Part shown: positions 1-8,688 of the stretch, piece after piece | Layout of the letters: each line of letters opens with the position of its first letter | Numbering within the stretch: the stretch's first letter is position 1 | Assembly: GCA_024244665.1 (NCBI GenBank) | Contig: JAAEOI010000133.1 | Location: 1-43,818, forward strand | Source of the DNA: Bacteroidota bacterium | Lineage (GTDB): Bacteria > Bacteroidota > Bacteroidia > Bacteroidales > GCA-2748055 | Length of the DNA stretch: 43,818 nucleotides | Reading direction: 5' to 3' | Position numbers and translations under genes: made by a program | Notes under the pieces: generated by a model | What the model saw: the letters and a program-made list of their open reading frames with translations, nothing else | Database searches by the model: none | Told to the model about the DNA's origin: nothing

Positions 1-1416
1 AATCCCCCAAACATTATTGTCATCCTGGCTGATGATATGGGATATGGTGATGTGCAGTCGTTTAACCCGGAATCTGAGGTCCCAACGCCAAATTTAAACA
101 GGCTCTCTGAAGAGGGAATGATGTTCATGGATGCCCATACGCCATCGTCCATCTGTACTCCCACAAGGTATGGCTTGCTGACCGGCAGATATTGCTGGCG
201 CAGTTCATTAAAAAGAGGCGTATTGAAGGGTTATAGTTCCCCATTGATTGAGGAAGACAGGATTACCATAGCTGACTATTTGAAAGGGAAGGGTTACAGA
301 ACCGGGATTGTCGGCAAGTGGCATCTTGGCTTAGGTTTTCTTCAGGATTCAGCAGGGATTGATGCAGCTGGAGTCAATTTTGACATCACAAAACCATTGT
401 TTAGCTCCCCAAATAACAATGGATTTGATTATTCGTATGTGCTGCCTGCATCCCTGGACTTTGAGCCTTATGTGTATGTCCGGAATTACGAGGTGGTTGA
501 TACGGAATTTGATTCAGTTTCAACTACAAAGTTTCCGCATTTTTGGAGAAAAGGTATCAAATCCAGGAGCCTGGAATTCGACCAGGTCTTAGATGATCTA
601 TTGGTGGAAGCAAAAGGATTTATAAATAGGGAATCAAAGTCAAGAGAGCCATTTTTCCTCTATTTTCCATTGACAGCACCGCATATGCCGGTTATTCCGA
701 AAGAAGAATTCAGAGGAGTTTCCGGGAAAGGGCCCTATGGAGATTTTATATCTCAGGTTGACTGGACAGCAGGAGAAATATTTAAAACACTGGAAGAGCT
801 AAATATAGATGACAATACCCTGGTGATTTTTACCAGCGACAATGGTTCCGCCATGCGTAGAATTGATTCAACCACTACCCCGGATCATGTAACAGATGAA
901 ACGCTGAAATTTTATAACGTAGATAACCATCAGGCAAATGGTCTGCTCAGGGGAATAAAGGGTGACACATATGAAGGAGGGCACAGGGTACCTTTTATTG
1001 TACGATGGCCTGCAAAATTTTCCGGAGGTATAAAGGTGAATGAAACCATTTGTCTGACCGACATATTTGAAACCCTTGTGGAGGTAACCGGCGGTGAGAA
1101 ACCTGAAGGAAGTGCTGAAGACAGCTACAGCTTTTTTCAAATTATTTCTGGAGAAAAAGAGCATTCAGATAGACCTCCTGTCATTCATCATTCAGGAGGT
1201 AAGGGGATGTATGCCATACGAAAAGGTCATTGGAAAATGATTCTTGGTGATGGATCAGGCGCACGGACCAAACCTGTTGGAGTCCCTTTTCAGGAACCAT
1301 TTCAACTTTATGATCTTGAAAGTGACCTCTCAGAATCGAATAACCTGATCGATCAGGAGATTGAAGTCGCTGAAACGCTTAAAACAGAGTTTTTTGAAAT
1401 AAAGGGGAATGACTAG
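1..1416 (+). CDS. S1-family sulfatase (5' end cut by window edge)
   Basis: Formylglycine-dependent sulfatase that hydrolyses sulfate esters, probably on a glycan. The reading frame is open from base 1, where it already reads NPPNIIVILADDMGYGD, the metal-binding Asp-Asp block, so only the signal peptide and a few residues are missing. The activation motif CTPTR followed by YGLLTG begins at the Cys codon at 154-156, the site converted to formylglycine. GKWHLG and FTSDNG, the usual downstream active-site and metal-ligand blocks, are present. The style (DAHTPSSICTPTRYGLLTGR, then a basic loop) resembles the arylsulfatase A-like branch that includes 6-O-sulfatases, but the subfamily cannot be fixed by eye. 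The stop codon lies 1 nt before the start of the next gene, so the two are probably co-translated. Family certain, substrate unknown. Confidence 0.93.
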   Translation, partial: NPPNIIVILADDMGYGDVQSFNPESEVPTPNLNRLSEEGMMFMDAHTPSSICTPTRYGLLTGRYCWRSSLKRGVLKGYSSPLIEEDRITIADYLKGKGYRTGIVGKWHLGLGFLQDSAGIDAAGVNFDITKPLFSSPNNNGFDYSYVLPASLDFEPYVYVRNYEVVDTEFDSVSTTKFPHFWRKGIKSRSLEFDQVLDDLLVEAKGFINRESKSREPFFLYFPLTAPHMPVIPKEEFRGVSGKGPYGDFISQVDWTAGEIFKTLEELNIDDNTLVIFTSDNGSAMRRIDSTTTPDHVTDETLKFYNVDNHQANGLLRGIKGDTYEGGHRVPFIVRWPAKFSGGIKVNETICLTDIFETLVEVTGGEKPEGSAEDSYSFFQIISGEKEHSDRPPVIHHSGGKGMYAIRKGHWKMILGDGSGARTKPVGVPFQEPFQLYDLESDLSESNNLIDQEIEVAETLKTEFFEIKGND

Positions 1417-1417
1417 A

Positions 1418-1897
1418 ATGAAAAAATTCAAATCAGCTATCTTTCTTCTTGTCCTTATTTGTCTGAGGATAAATTCTCTCGCTCAACCTCTGGATCCCCT
1501 TTCCCTCCATTTTGAGAAAGATTACCAGATTCGCAATTTTTATAACACATCGGTTACCTTAAGCAAACTGGATTTCTCGCAGGATCTGTTAAATGAATCA
1601 AAATACCCCCGAATACAACTCACATCTCCCGGTGTGATGCGGCGCTTTGAATTCTGCCTTCATGCCGAGATCGAATCTGAATCTTCGGTACAAATTGGTG
1701 AGGCTGCGGCTTATTTATCTCCCGGGATTGGCCAGGCCGATATGCGGGTTGTGACCTACGAGGATGGTTCAACTTTTTTTAAAAATGACCTGGCTTCTAA
1801 TATTTTTTTTGATCGAAACTATGAAGATCCTCAATGCATCTATGATGCCCGGGCAGCAACTGGACTACTGGGCAATGTATCTGTACCATGGGCATGA
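1418..1897 (+). CDS. Secreted protein of unknown function, possibly truncated
   Basis: I do not recognise this protein. It has a clear signal peptide (MKKFKSAIFLLVLICLRI, ending SLAQ), so the exported mature part is about 135 residues with no membrane segment. The start at 1418 is preferred over the in-frame ATG at 1409 because it gives a canonical signal peptide and sits directly after the sulfatase stop. The mature part contains two Cys (EFCLHAEI and PQCIYDAR) and mixed beta-like sequence, and ends abruptly at SVPWA. It could be the N-terminal part of a larger secreted enzyme that lost its remainder, or a small accessory protein of the sulfatase. The stop codon is followed at once by the TTAA promoter-like element at 1898. 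Confidence 0.6.
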   Translation: MKKFKSAIFLLVLICLRINSLAQPLDPLSLHFEKDYQIRNFYNTSVTLSKLDFSQDLLNESKYPRIQLTSPGVMRRFEFCLHAEIESESSVQIGEAAAYLSPGIGQADMRVVTYEDGSTFFKNDLASNIFFDRNYEDPQCIYDARAATGLLGNVSVPWA

Positions 1898-1942
1898 TTA
1901 AGATTTAATTAATATTCCTTTAAGTATCCGCGATTACTATTG
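1898..1942 (+). promoter_or_regulatory. Phased TTAA promoter-like element, copy A
   Basis: TTAA occurs at 1898, 1909 and 1920, exactly 11 bp apart. Fifteen bases after the start of the last box comes TACTATTG at 1935, close to the Bacteroidota -7 consensus TAnnTTTG. The DUF362 gene starts 28 nt further on. The same spacing recurs at 8571, 13688 and 18807. The promoter role is inferred from position and recurrence. Confidence 0.5.
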
Positions 1943-1962
1943 CGTGAAATAATGTTAGTAAT

Positions 1963-3915
1963 ATGAAGTTGTTTTCGAGTGTGATCAAGTATTGTCCAAA
2001 GACGGGTCGCCCGGTAAAGGCTTTAAGAAAATGGATGATTCCGTTTTTAAGTATAGTCTCGCTGATCTGGGTTTTGATCAGGGTGATACCAAAGCCCCAG
2101 AGGGCAGCCTATCCGTGTATGAAAGTGGCAATCCCTTTTGCTTCATCCCTGCTTATTTATCTTTCTGGCCTGCTGGCTTCAATTCTAATCTTCAAAAAGG
2201 CATTCAGAAAGATTTCCCAGTCCCGGTATGCCCTGGCAGCCTCTCTTTTAGTCATAGGGCTGGGATTTGTTATCACCACACTGAGGGTCAGTGAGAATGA
2301 GGTGGTGGCTGCAGGATCTATTCCTCCGGATTATGAGGATCCACTTGGCACCAATGTCCCCATAGGGGAAGCGCAAGGTATTATACCAGGTCGTGTGGTA
2401 TGGATGCATAATCCGGATGCTACAAATGAAGATTGTATACCCTGGGAGTATGGAGATGGTTATTTCCTGGATAAAAATGCAAACCAGGAGGTGGTGGATA
2501 AGATGTTGTCTAATGCCATTCTGGAAGTAACTGGCACAGTTTCCGAAGAGGAGGCCTGGTCTTCTGTGTTCAACTATTTTAACCTGAATCACGGCAAGGG
2601 CGAGACGGGTTACAAGGCAGGGGAGAAGATTTTCATCAAGATCAATGCGGTGCACGCATGGAAAACCAATAGCGACCTCTCCATCATAGATGATAGTAAT
2701 TACGGGAATGTGGATACTTCTCCCCAGGTCATACTGGCTGTATTAAGACAGTTGATTAACAAGGCCGGGGTGCCTGAGGATGCAATATATATCGGCGATC
2801 CCTACACCAACGTCTTTAAGCACCTCTTTGAAAAGCTCAGTGCTGACTTTCCCGGAGTTCATTATATGTCCAGGGGAGATCATGAGCTCAGGGAGACACT
2901 ACAACTCACCAATGACGCCCGGCTAAAATACTCAGACAGGGGAACCATTCTTGACGAGGAAAACGATCAGTATTACGATTGCCTCATCAATGCAGATTAT
3001 TTATTGAATATACCGGCCATGAAAGGGCATAGGGGAGGTGGTGTTACCTTTTTTGCAAAGAATCATTTTGGATCCAATGCCCGGGATGGGGCAAGCCATC
3101 TTCACAAGGGTCTGCACAAAGGTACCAGTGCACCCCTGCGTGGAGATTATAATAGTTACAGGGTGATGGTTGATCTGATGGCCTATGAGCACCTTGGGGG
3201 AAAGACCCTTATTTTCATAGGAGACCTCTTATGGGGAACCTCCATGGAGCATGACCCACCGGTGAAGTTTTACACCCCTCCATTCAACAACGACTGGACA
3301 TCGTCTATTCTGGTTTCAATGGACCCTGTGGCGATTTCATCCGTTGCGCTGGATATCTACCAGGAGGAGTTCCAGGTTGAAGATCTTGATGCTGTCCCGC
3401 CCAGGTGGGTCCATGTGAGATTCAGTGCAGTGGATGACTACCTGCATCAGGCTGCTTCCAGCGACTGGTGGCCTGAAGGGTTTACATATGATCCCGAGGA
3501 TGATGGGACTTCCATCTCAAGTCTGGGTGTACATGAGCATTGGAACAATGCAGGTGACAGACAGTATTCGCGGAACCTGGGCACGGGTGACGGGATTGAT
3601 TTAAAATATATTAATACAGGTCTTACAAGTGTTCCGGGGACCATGGTTCAGGAGATTCAGATTGCTGCTCCCAACCCTTTTTCAGTCACAACACTCTTTA
3701 GCAGACCCGGGCAGATTTCTGAATCTTCGACCATTGCAATTTACACCCTCAGCGGGGAGCAGGTAGCACTATTCAATTTTGCTAAAAGGAACCAGATCAT
3801 TTGGGATGGTTCAGATGCCAGCGGTATTCCATTACCCAACGGGGTATATCTCTACTCTGTTGTTGATGATCAAAATGGAGCCAGATTCAGTGGGAAAATC
3901 GTCATAAAACGTTAA
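1963..3915 (+). CDS. DUF362-domain protein with membrane segments and a T9SS C-terminal domain
   Basis: This resembles DUF362-family secreted proteins of Bacteroidota; the family's biochemical role is not established. Three hydrophobic segments lie at about residues 24-42, 52-75 and 88-107. The DUF362-type part follows: IPGRVVWMHNPDAT, an NQEVVDKMLSNAI block, KIFIKINAV, IYIGDPYTN, and LNIPAMKGHRGGGVTFFAKN around residue 350. Ser/Thr-rich linkers lead to a C-terminal region of about 90 residues (APNPF, then IAIYTLSGEQV and NGVYLYSVV, ending IVIKR) typical of a type IX secretion sorting domain with a FlgD-like fold. Membrane helices plus a T9SS tail is odd, because T9SS cargo normally has a cleavable signal peptide. 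GH92 follows 36 nt downstream, so the two may share a transcript started at the 1898 element. Confidence 0.75.
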   Translation: MKLFSSVIKYCPKTGRPVKALRKWMIPFLSIVSLIWVLIRVIPKPQRAAYPCMKVAIPFASSLLIYLSGLLASILIFKKAFRKISQSRYALAASLLVIGLGFVITTLRVSENEVVAAGSIPPDYEDPLGTNVPIGEAQGIIPGRVVWMHNPDATNEDCIPWEYGDGYFLDKNANQEVVDKMLSNAILEVTGTVSEEEAWSSVFNYFNLNHGKGETGYKAGEKIFIKINAVHAWKTNSDLSIIDDSNYGNVDTSPQVILAVLRQLINKAGVPEDAIYIGDPYTNVFKHLFEKLSADFPGVHYMSRGDHELRETLQLTNDARLKYSDRGTILDEENDQYYDCLINADYLLNIPAMKGHRGGGVTFFAKNHFGSNARDGASHLHKGLHKGTSAPLRGDYNSYRVMVDLMAYEHLGGKTLIFIGDLLWGTSMEHDPPVKFYTPPFNNDWTSSILVSMDPVAISSVALDIYQEEFQVEDLDAVPPRWVHVRFSAVDDYLHQAASSDWWPEGFTYDPEDDGTSISSLGVHEHWNNAGDRQYSRNLGTGDGIDLKYINTGLTSVPGTMVQEIQIAAPNPFSVTTLFSRPGQISESSTIAIYTLSGEQVALFNFAKRNQIIWDGSDASGIPLPNGVYLYSVVDDQNGARFSGKIVIKR

Positions 3916-3951
3916 TTGATACAATTGGTTAAAAATATTGAAACTCTCGAT

Positions 3952-6189
3952 ATGAATAGTTGCGTAAAGTTTGCTCTGGGTGTGACAGTACTTTTCTCTG
4001 TGGCCTGTTCCACACCCGGAGATAAGAGTGTGGCTGATGAAAAACAACCCGTCGATTATGTAAATCCCTATATGGGAAATATCAGTCATCTTCTGGTGCC
4101 CACTTTTCCAACCGTTCATCTGCCCAACTCCATGTTGAGGCTTGTTCCGCAACGAGGTGATTTCACAGGGAGAAAAATACATGGTTTGCCCTTGATCCTT
4201 ACTACCCATCGTGGGAGTCAGGCCTTCAATATGAGCCCATTTCAGGGTGTAGGAAGTGAACTAAAGCCGGTTGTTGACTACAGCTACGACCAGGAAAAGA
4301 TAACCCCCTATTCCTATGCAGTCTACCTGGATGATCAGGAAATTGAGGTGGATTATGGACTCTCGCACCAGTCAGCGGCCTATGAATTGAAATTTGAGAA
4401 GGAAGCACCTGTCCATCTGCTTCTGAATTCCTCAAATGGAGAGATGAACTGGGATGGCACTGCCATCAGCGGATACCAGGAGCTGGAGAACGATACTCGG
4501 GTCTATCTATACCTGCTTCCAGAAAAAAGCCCGCAACTTGTAAGTGCCTTAAATGAAGGTGTATTGACAGAGTCAAATTCAACAGAGGGCAAGGATGCCT
4601 GCCTTGTATTGGAATATCCCCAGGGAACCAAAGCGCTCGGGATCAGATACGGAGTCTCCTTTGTGGATGAAGCCCAGGCACAAAAGAACCTGGAGCGTGA
4701 AGTGGATGGAAAATCAGTGGCCCAACTGCAAGCTGCGGGACGCGACATCTGGAACGAAGCGCTTGGAAAGATTAAAGTTGCCGGGGGAACAGAAGATGAT
4801 AAGTATGTTTTTTATACCTCCTTCTATCGTACCTATGAGCGGCAGGTTTCTATTTCGGAAGATGGCCGCTATTGGAGTCCATTTGATAAATCGGTTCATG
4901 AAGACCTGGGCAGGAAGTTTTACATCGACGATTGGATCTGGGATTCTTACAGGGCCCATCACCCTCTGCGCATTCTGATTGATGCAGAAATGGAAGAGGA
5001 TATTCTGCACTCTTTTATTGTGATGACAGAACAGATGGAGGATCCCTGGATGCCCACTTTTCCTAAAATCACAGGAGACAGCAGAGGAATGAATTCCAAC
5101 CATGGTGTTGCCGTTGTGCTTGATGCGCATCGTAAAGGACTTGGTAATTTTGACCTTGAGAAGGCATACCTTGCTTCCAAAGCCGCAATCACTGAAAAAA
5201 CACTGGCTCCCTGGTCGGGTGTGCCTGCCGGTGTTCTTGATGAATTTTATGTGGAGCACGGCTATTTTCCTGCCCTGCGCGAAGGTCAGATTGAAACTGC
5301 CCCAGAGGTGCATATTTTTGAACGTCGCCAGCCTGTGGCTGTCACGCTTGGGACTGCCTATGATCAATGGTGCTTATCTCAAATTGCTGAAGAATTGGGA
5401 AAGACTGCCGAAGCCGAATATTTTAAGAAAGCCTCCTTTAACTACCGGAACCTGTTTAACGGAGAAACGGCTTTCTTTCATCCAAAGGATGATCGAGGGG
5501 ATTTCATAGAACCCTTTGACTATGTGTTTGGGGGAGGGATGGGTGCCAGAGCCTACTACGATGAAAATAATGGATGGGTATATCGCTGGGATGTGCAGCA
5601 TAATATCCCCGACCTGATCGATCTGATGGGTGGAGATGAAGCTTTTGTGAATAACCTGGATGCCATGTTTAACGAGCCCCTTGGCCGTAGTAAATATGCA
5701 TTTTTTGCACAGCTTCCCGACCACACTGGTAATGTGGGTCAGTTCTCCATGGCCAACGAACCCTCCCTGCATATTCCCTACCTCTATAATTACGCAGGTC
5801 AGCCCTGGAAAACACAAAAATGCATTCGTCAGCTGCTTAAGGAGTGGTTTAGAAGCGACCTGATGGGTGTGCCGGGAGATGAGGACGGAGGAGGAGTGAC
5901 CGCTTTTGTGGTCTTCAGCCAGATGGGTTTTTACCCTGTAACACCCGGAGAACCTGTATATTCCATCGGGAGTCCTATATTTGATCATGTGGCCGTCCAG
6001 CTGAGCAATGGAAATATTTTTGAAGTTGAAGCCAATGATGCGTCTGACGAAAATAAGTATATCCAGTCGGCAACACTCAATGGTGAGAGCCTTGATCTGC
6101 CCTGGATCTCTCATGAAGCAGTTGCCAGTGGCGGAAAACTGGTAGTAGAGATGGGACCCAGAGCCAATAAAAATTGGGGTGTTGAATAG
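3952..6189 (+). CDS. GH92 alpha-mannosidase, lipoprotein
   Basis: Calcium-dependent exo-acting alpha-mannosidase family that removes terminal alpha-mannose from glycans. I chose ATG 3952 rather than a TTG at 3916 because it gives a lipoprotein signal with the lipobox SVAC and Cys at residue 19, which places the enzyme on a membrane surface facing the periplasm or outside. Mature length of about 725 residues is normal for GH92. Family landmarks are VDYVNPYMGN near the N-terminus, NEPSLHIPYLYNYAGQPWKTQ with the presumed acid Glu603, and GDEDGGG with Asp643 and Asp645, matching the catalytic base pair, followed by GFYPVTPGEPVYSIGSPIF. The stop TAG at 6187 falls just after NKNWGVE; the same frame stays readable for 16 more codons to a TAA at 6238-6240, so the tail may be slightly shortened. 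It sits between the DUF362 gene and the SGNH gene. Confidence 0.93.
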   Translation: MNSCVKFALGVTVLFSVACSTPGDKSVADEKQPVDYVNPYMGNISHLLVPTFPTVHLPNSMLRLVPQRGDFTGRKIHGLPLILTTHRGSQAFNMSPFQGVGSELKPVVDYSYDQEKITPYSYAVYLDDQEIEVDYGLSHQSAAYELKFEKEAPVHLLLNSSNGEMNWDGTAISGYQELENDTRVYLYLLPEKSPQLVSALNEGVLTESNSTEGKDACLVLEYPQGTKALGIRYGVSFVDEAQAQKNLEREVDGKSVAQLQAAGRDIWNEALGKIKVAGGTEDDKYVFYTSFYRTYERQVSISEDGRYWSPFDKSVHEDLGRKFYIDDWIWDSYRAHHPLRILIDAEMEEDILHSFIVMTEQMEDPWMPTFPKITGDSRGMNSNHGVAVVLDAHRKGLGNFDLEKAYLASKAAITEKTLAPWSGVPAGVLDEFYVEHGYFPALREGQIETAPEVHIFERRQPVAVTLGTAYDQWCLSQIAEELGKTAEAEYFKKASFNYRNLFNGETAFFHPKDDRGDFIEPFDYVFGGGMGARAYYDENNGWVYRWDVQHNIPDLIDLMGGDEAFVNNLDAMFNEPLGRSKYAFFAQLPDHTGNVGQFSMANEPSLHIPYLYNYAGQPWKTQKCIRQLLKEWFRSDLMGVPGDEDGGGVTAFVVFSQMGFYPVTPGEPVYSIGSPIFDHVAVQLSNGNIFEVEANDASDENKYIQSATLNGESLDLPWISHEAVASGGKLVVEMGPRANKNWGVE

Positions 6190-6320
6190 GAGACCACTCT
6201 TCCTGCCATGCTGGCTTATTCCATGTATACCGGAAACTAAATGGTTAGATAGCATGGTCGAGCCCAATCCGGGTAGAGCAAGGATAAAGGAAATCATATA
6301 TATTTGGGAAAGTTTTTATA

Positions 6321-8510
6321 ATGGGAAAACAGGAGAAGGATACTGGCAACAGGAACAAAATCTATTTCAGGATAATCTCCTGGTTTCTGGTGTTCATGAT
6401 ATTTGCTTTGATTGAGATCTTTTTGAGGCTGTTCTCATACGGTACCGATATGCACCTGTTCGTCAAACCACTTTCAGATTCGAAAGAGAATTACATGAAG
6501 GTTAATCCGAATGTAGGAGAAAAATATTTTACCCGTTTTGAGGCCACTTCAGGTACCAATGACATGTTTCTCAGGCAAAAGCCTGAAAATAGTTTCAGGA
6601 TTTTTCTACTGGGGAGTTCAACCCTCTATGGATACCCATACGGTACGAACCTGATGGCTTCCCGTATATTACACAGGAGGCTTGATGATGCATACCCAGA
6701 GAAGAGCATCGAGGTGGTGAATACCTCAATTTCCGCTATTAATAGCATCACGCTGAAAGACTATATTAGTCAAGTGCTTAAATATGAGCCTGATGCTATA
6801 TTGATCTATGCCGGCCATAATGAGTATTACGGAGCTTTCGGGGCAGGATCCAATGAGACAATGAGTAAACATTCCGGGATAATATCGGCGCATTTCAAGC
6901 TTATGAATCTCAGGATATACCAATTAATGAGATCAGCGATTGGAGGAATGTCAAAACTCCTTGCAGGTGGTCCGAAGAATCAGGAGGAGAGGGGCACATT
7001 AATGAAACGGATTGTTCAGGATGAAGAAATTGTTTATGAAGGCGAGAAATATGAGCATGGTATTAAGCAATATGAAACAAACCTTAGCTACATTCTAGAG
7101 AAATCGGAGAAACAGGATGTGCCGGTTTTCATAAGTGACCTGATCAGTAATGTCAGAGATCTTCCTCCCTTTGGCGATGTGGAGTCATCCGGTTTCAGCG
7201 CTGGGAAAACGTACCAGGAGGCTCTGGATGAACTCGCCCGGGGAGATACCCTGAAGGCAAGAAATTTGTTTTACAGGGCCAAGGATCTGGACCCCGTCCG
7301 TTTTCGGGCTCCTGAACGGATCAATGAGATCATCTACGATCTGGTTGAAGAATATGGAGTGACCCTCATTCCAGCCAAAGATTGGTTTTCAAATGCATCG
7401 GTCGGGGGATTGATAGGTGATAATTTGCTTACAGAACATGTACACCCGAATATAGAGGGGCAGTTTACTCTTGCAGATGCTTTTTATTCAAGCATCGTTT
7501 CGTCGGGGCTTATTGACATGAGGCCAGATCCTAATACTACACGAAGTTCGGCATTTTACAGGCAGAATTGGTCCTATACGACTCTGGATAGTCTGATGGG
7601 TATATATAAGATCGAACAACTGAAATCCGATTGGCCTTTTTCCCCGATTGGCAATGAAATTACATTCCGGGATACATTTCAGGTATCCGGGTTGATAGAT
7701 TCTCTTGCATTCTCAATCCTGACAAATCCCGATGCGAACATTCGAACTATTCATATGCAGCTTGCTGAGTATTTGGAGGATAGAGGAAATTTGGAGTTGG
7801 CATTAAGTGAATACGAGGCCCTGATTTGTATGAATCTATATTTCTCCGAATACTATAACAGGGCTGCAAACTGCCTGCTCAGACTTAATGATCTGCATGC
7901 AGCTGAAGCCTATCTTCGGAAATCTGTTCTCTATGGCGAAAACTATTTCGCCTTCTCTCTTTTAGGAGAATTGGAAGTAGTCAAAAGCAATTACAGGGGT
8001 GCTATGCAACTTTTCAATGATGCCCTGGAATTGGCTGAACGGGATAATTCAGGTGATGCAGAGCTCAGCGTTTTAATAAGTGATATTCGGAGAAAGATTT
8101 CAGAAGTAAAGAGCCTGTCAGGCCAGGCCGGGCATTCACGGAATTTTAGTTATCTGAAGTATATACCCTACAATATTGAACAAAATTACAACAGGGCCCT
8201 TTCATTCTCAGACTCAAATCTTGACTCAGCAAAACACTATCTCCTGATTTGTCTCGAAATCAATGATTGCCCGCTGGTGAATTTTCGTATTGGTGATGTA
8301 CTTTATCAGCAGCAGGATTTATCAGCTTTGCAATTCTACAACAAAGCCTATAGCGGTTTTGCATTTGATCCCGATTTCCTGGTTCGATACTGTGTCACTC
8401 ATATATTCAATCAGGATAAAGTTAAGGCAAACGAAATTTTTCAAGAATTGTCAGCGATTTCACCACAGCATCCCGAAATGTCAAACCTGAGGAAAGCCCT
8501 TGCCAGATAA
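6321..8510 (+). CDS. Membrane-anchored SGNH/GDSL-like hydrolase with TPR region
   Basis: Probable esterase or deacylase of the SGNH superfamily fused to a tetratricopeptide-like helical region. The N-terminus has one membrane anchor (about residues 15-38). Block I is LLGSSTLYG, with Ser100 the likely nucleophile; block III is YAGHNEYYG with Asn167; block V is EHVHPN with His375, giving a near-complete catalytic set. Helical repeats appear around residues 295-325 and again from about 480 to the C-terminus (LAEYLEDRGNLELALSEYEA and similar). In sulfated-glycan loci such enzymes often remove acetyl groups; that role here is inference. The start at 6321 is preceded by GGGAAAG and by a TATATTTG at 6299 that could be a -7 box, but I see no convincing -33 partner. 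It lies between GH92 and the TonB receptor unit. Confidence 0.72.
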   Translation: MGKQEKDTGNRNKIYFRIISWFLVFMIFALIEIFLRLFSYGTDMHLFVKPLSDSKENYMKVNPNVGEKYFTRFEATSGTNDMFLRQKPENSFRIFLLGSSTLYGYPYGTNLMASRILHRRLDDAYPEKSIEVVNTSISAINSITLKDYISQVLKYEPDAILIYAGHNEYYGAFGAGSNETMSKHSGIISAHFKLMNLRIYQLMRSAIGGMSKLLAGGPKNQEERGTLMKRIVQDEEIVYEGEKYEHGIKQYETNLSYILEKSEKQDVPVFISDLISNVRDLPPFGDVESSGFSAGKTYQEALDELARGDTLKARNLFYRAKDLDPVRFRAPERINEIIYDLVEEYGVTLIPAKDWFSNASVGGLIGDNLLTEHVHPNIEGQFTLADAFYSSIVSSGLIDMRPDPNTTRSSAFYRQNWSYTTLDSLMGIYKIEQLKSDWPFSPIGNEITFRDTFQVSGLIDSLAFSILTNPDANIRTIHMQLAEYLEDRGNLELALSEYEALICMNLYFSEYYNRAANCLLRLNDLHAAEAYLRKSVLYGENYFAFSLLGELEVVKSNYRGAMQLFNDALELAERDNSGDAELSVLISDIRRKISEVKSLSGQAGHSRNFSYLKYIPYNIEQNYNRALSFSDSNLDSAKHYLLICLEINDCPLVNFRIGDVLYQQQDLSALQFYNKAYSGFAFDPDFLVRYCVTHIFNQDKVKANEIFQELSAISPQHPEMSNLRKALAR

Positions 8511-8570
8511 GCAATTACAGACCTGTGAGGAATTCTGTCAGTATTGGAAAATTCAAACATAATTCTTAAA

Positions 8571-8626
8571 TTAACGCTGTGTTAATGGGTTTTTAATCAT
8601 TTTTTAAGACCATTAATATAATTTGC
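8571..8626 (+). promoter_or_regulatory. Phased TTAA promoter-like element, copy B
   Basis: TTAA occurs at 8571, 8582, 8593 and 8604, four boxes at exact 11-bp steps. The TAATTTG at 8619 begins 15 bp after the last box. The 26 bases from 8582 match the element at 18807 at 21 positions. It precedes the TonB receptor gene by about 65 nt and would be its natural promoter or operator. Confidence 0.55.
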
Positions 8627-8688
8627 ACTTCGAATTTTATACTGGATCTAATTAGGCGGGGTAATTTCAGACAACTAAAACTAACCAT

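Noticed and set aside
3916..3951. TTG start for the GH92 gene
   Set aside because: ATG at 3952 gives a clean lipoprotein signal; the upstream residues do not.
4714..6297. Long antisense frames of 217 and 307 codons opposite the GH92 gene
   Set aside because: They mirror the codon pattern of a well-supported gene and have no recognisable protein features.
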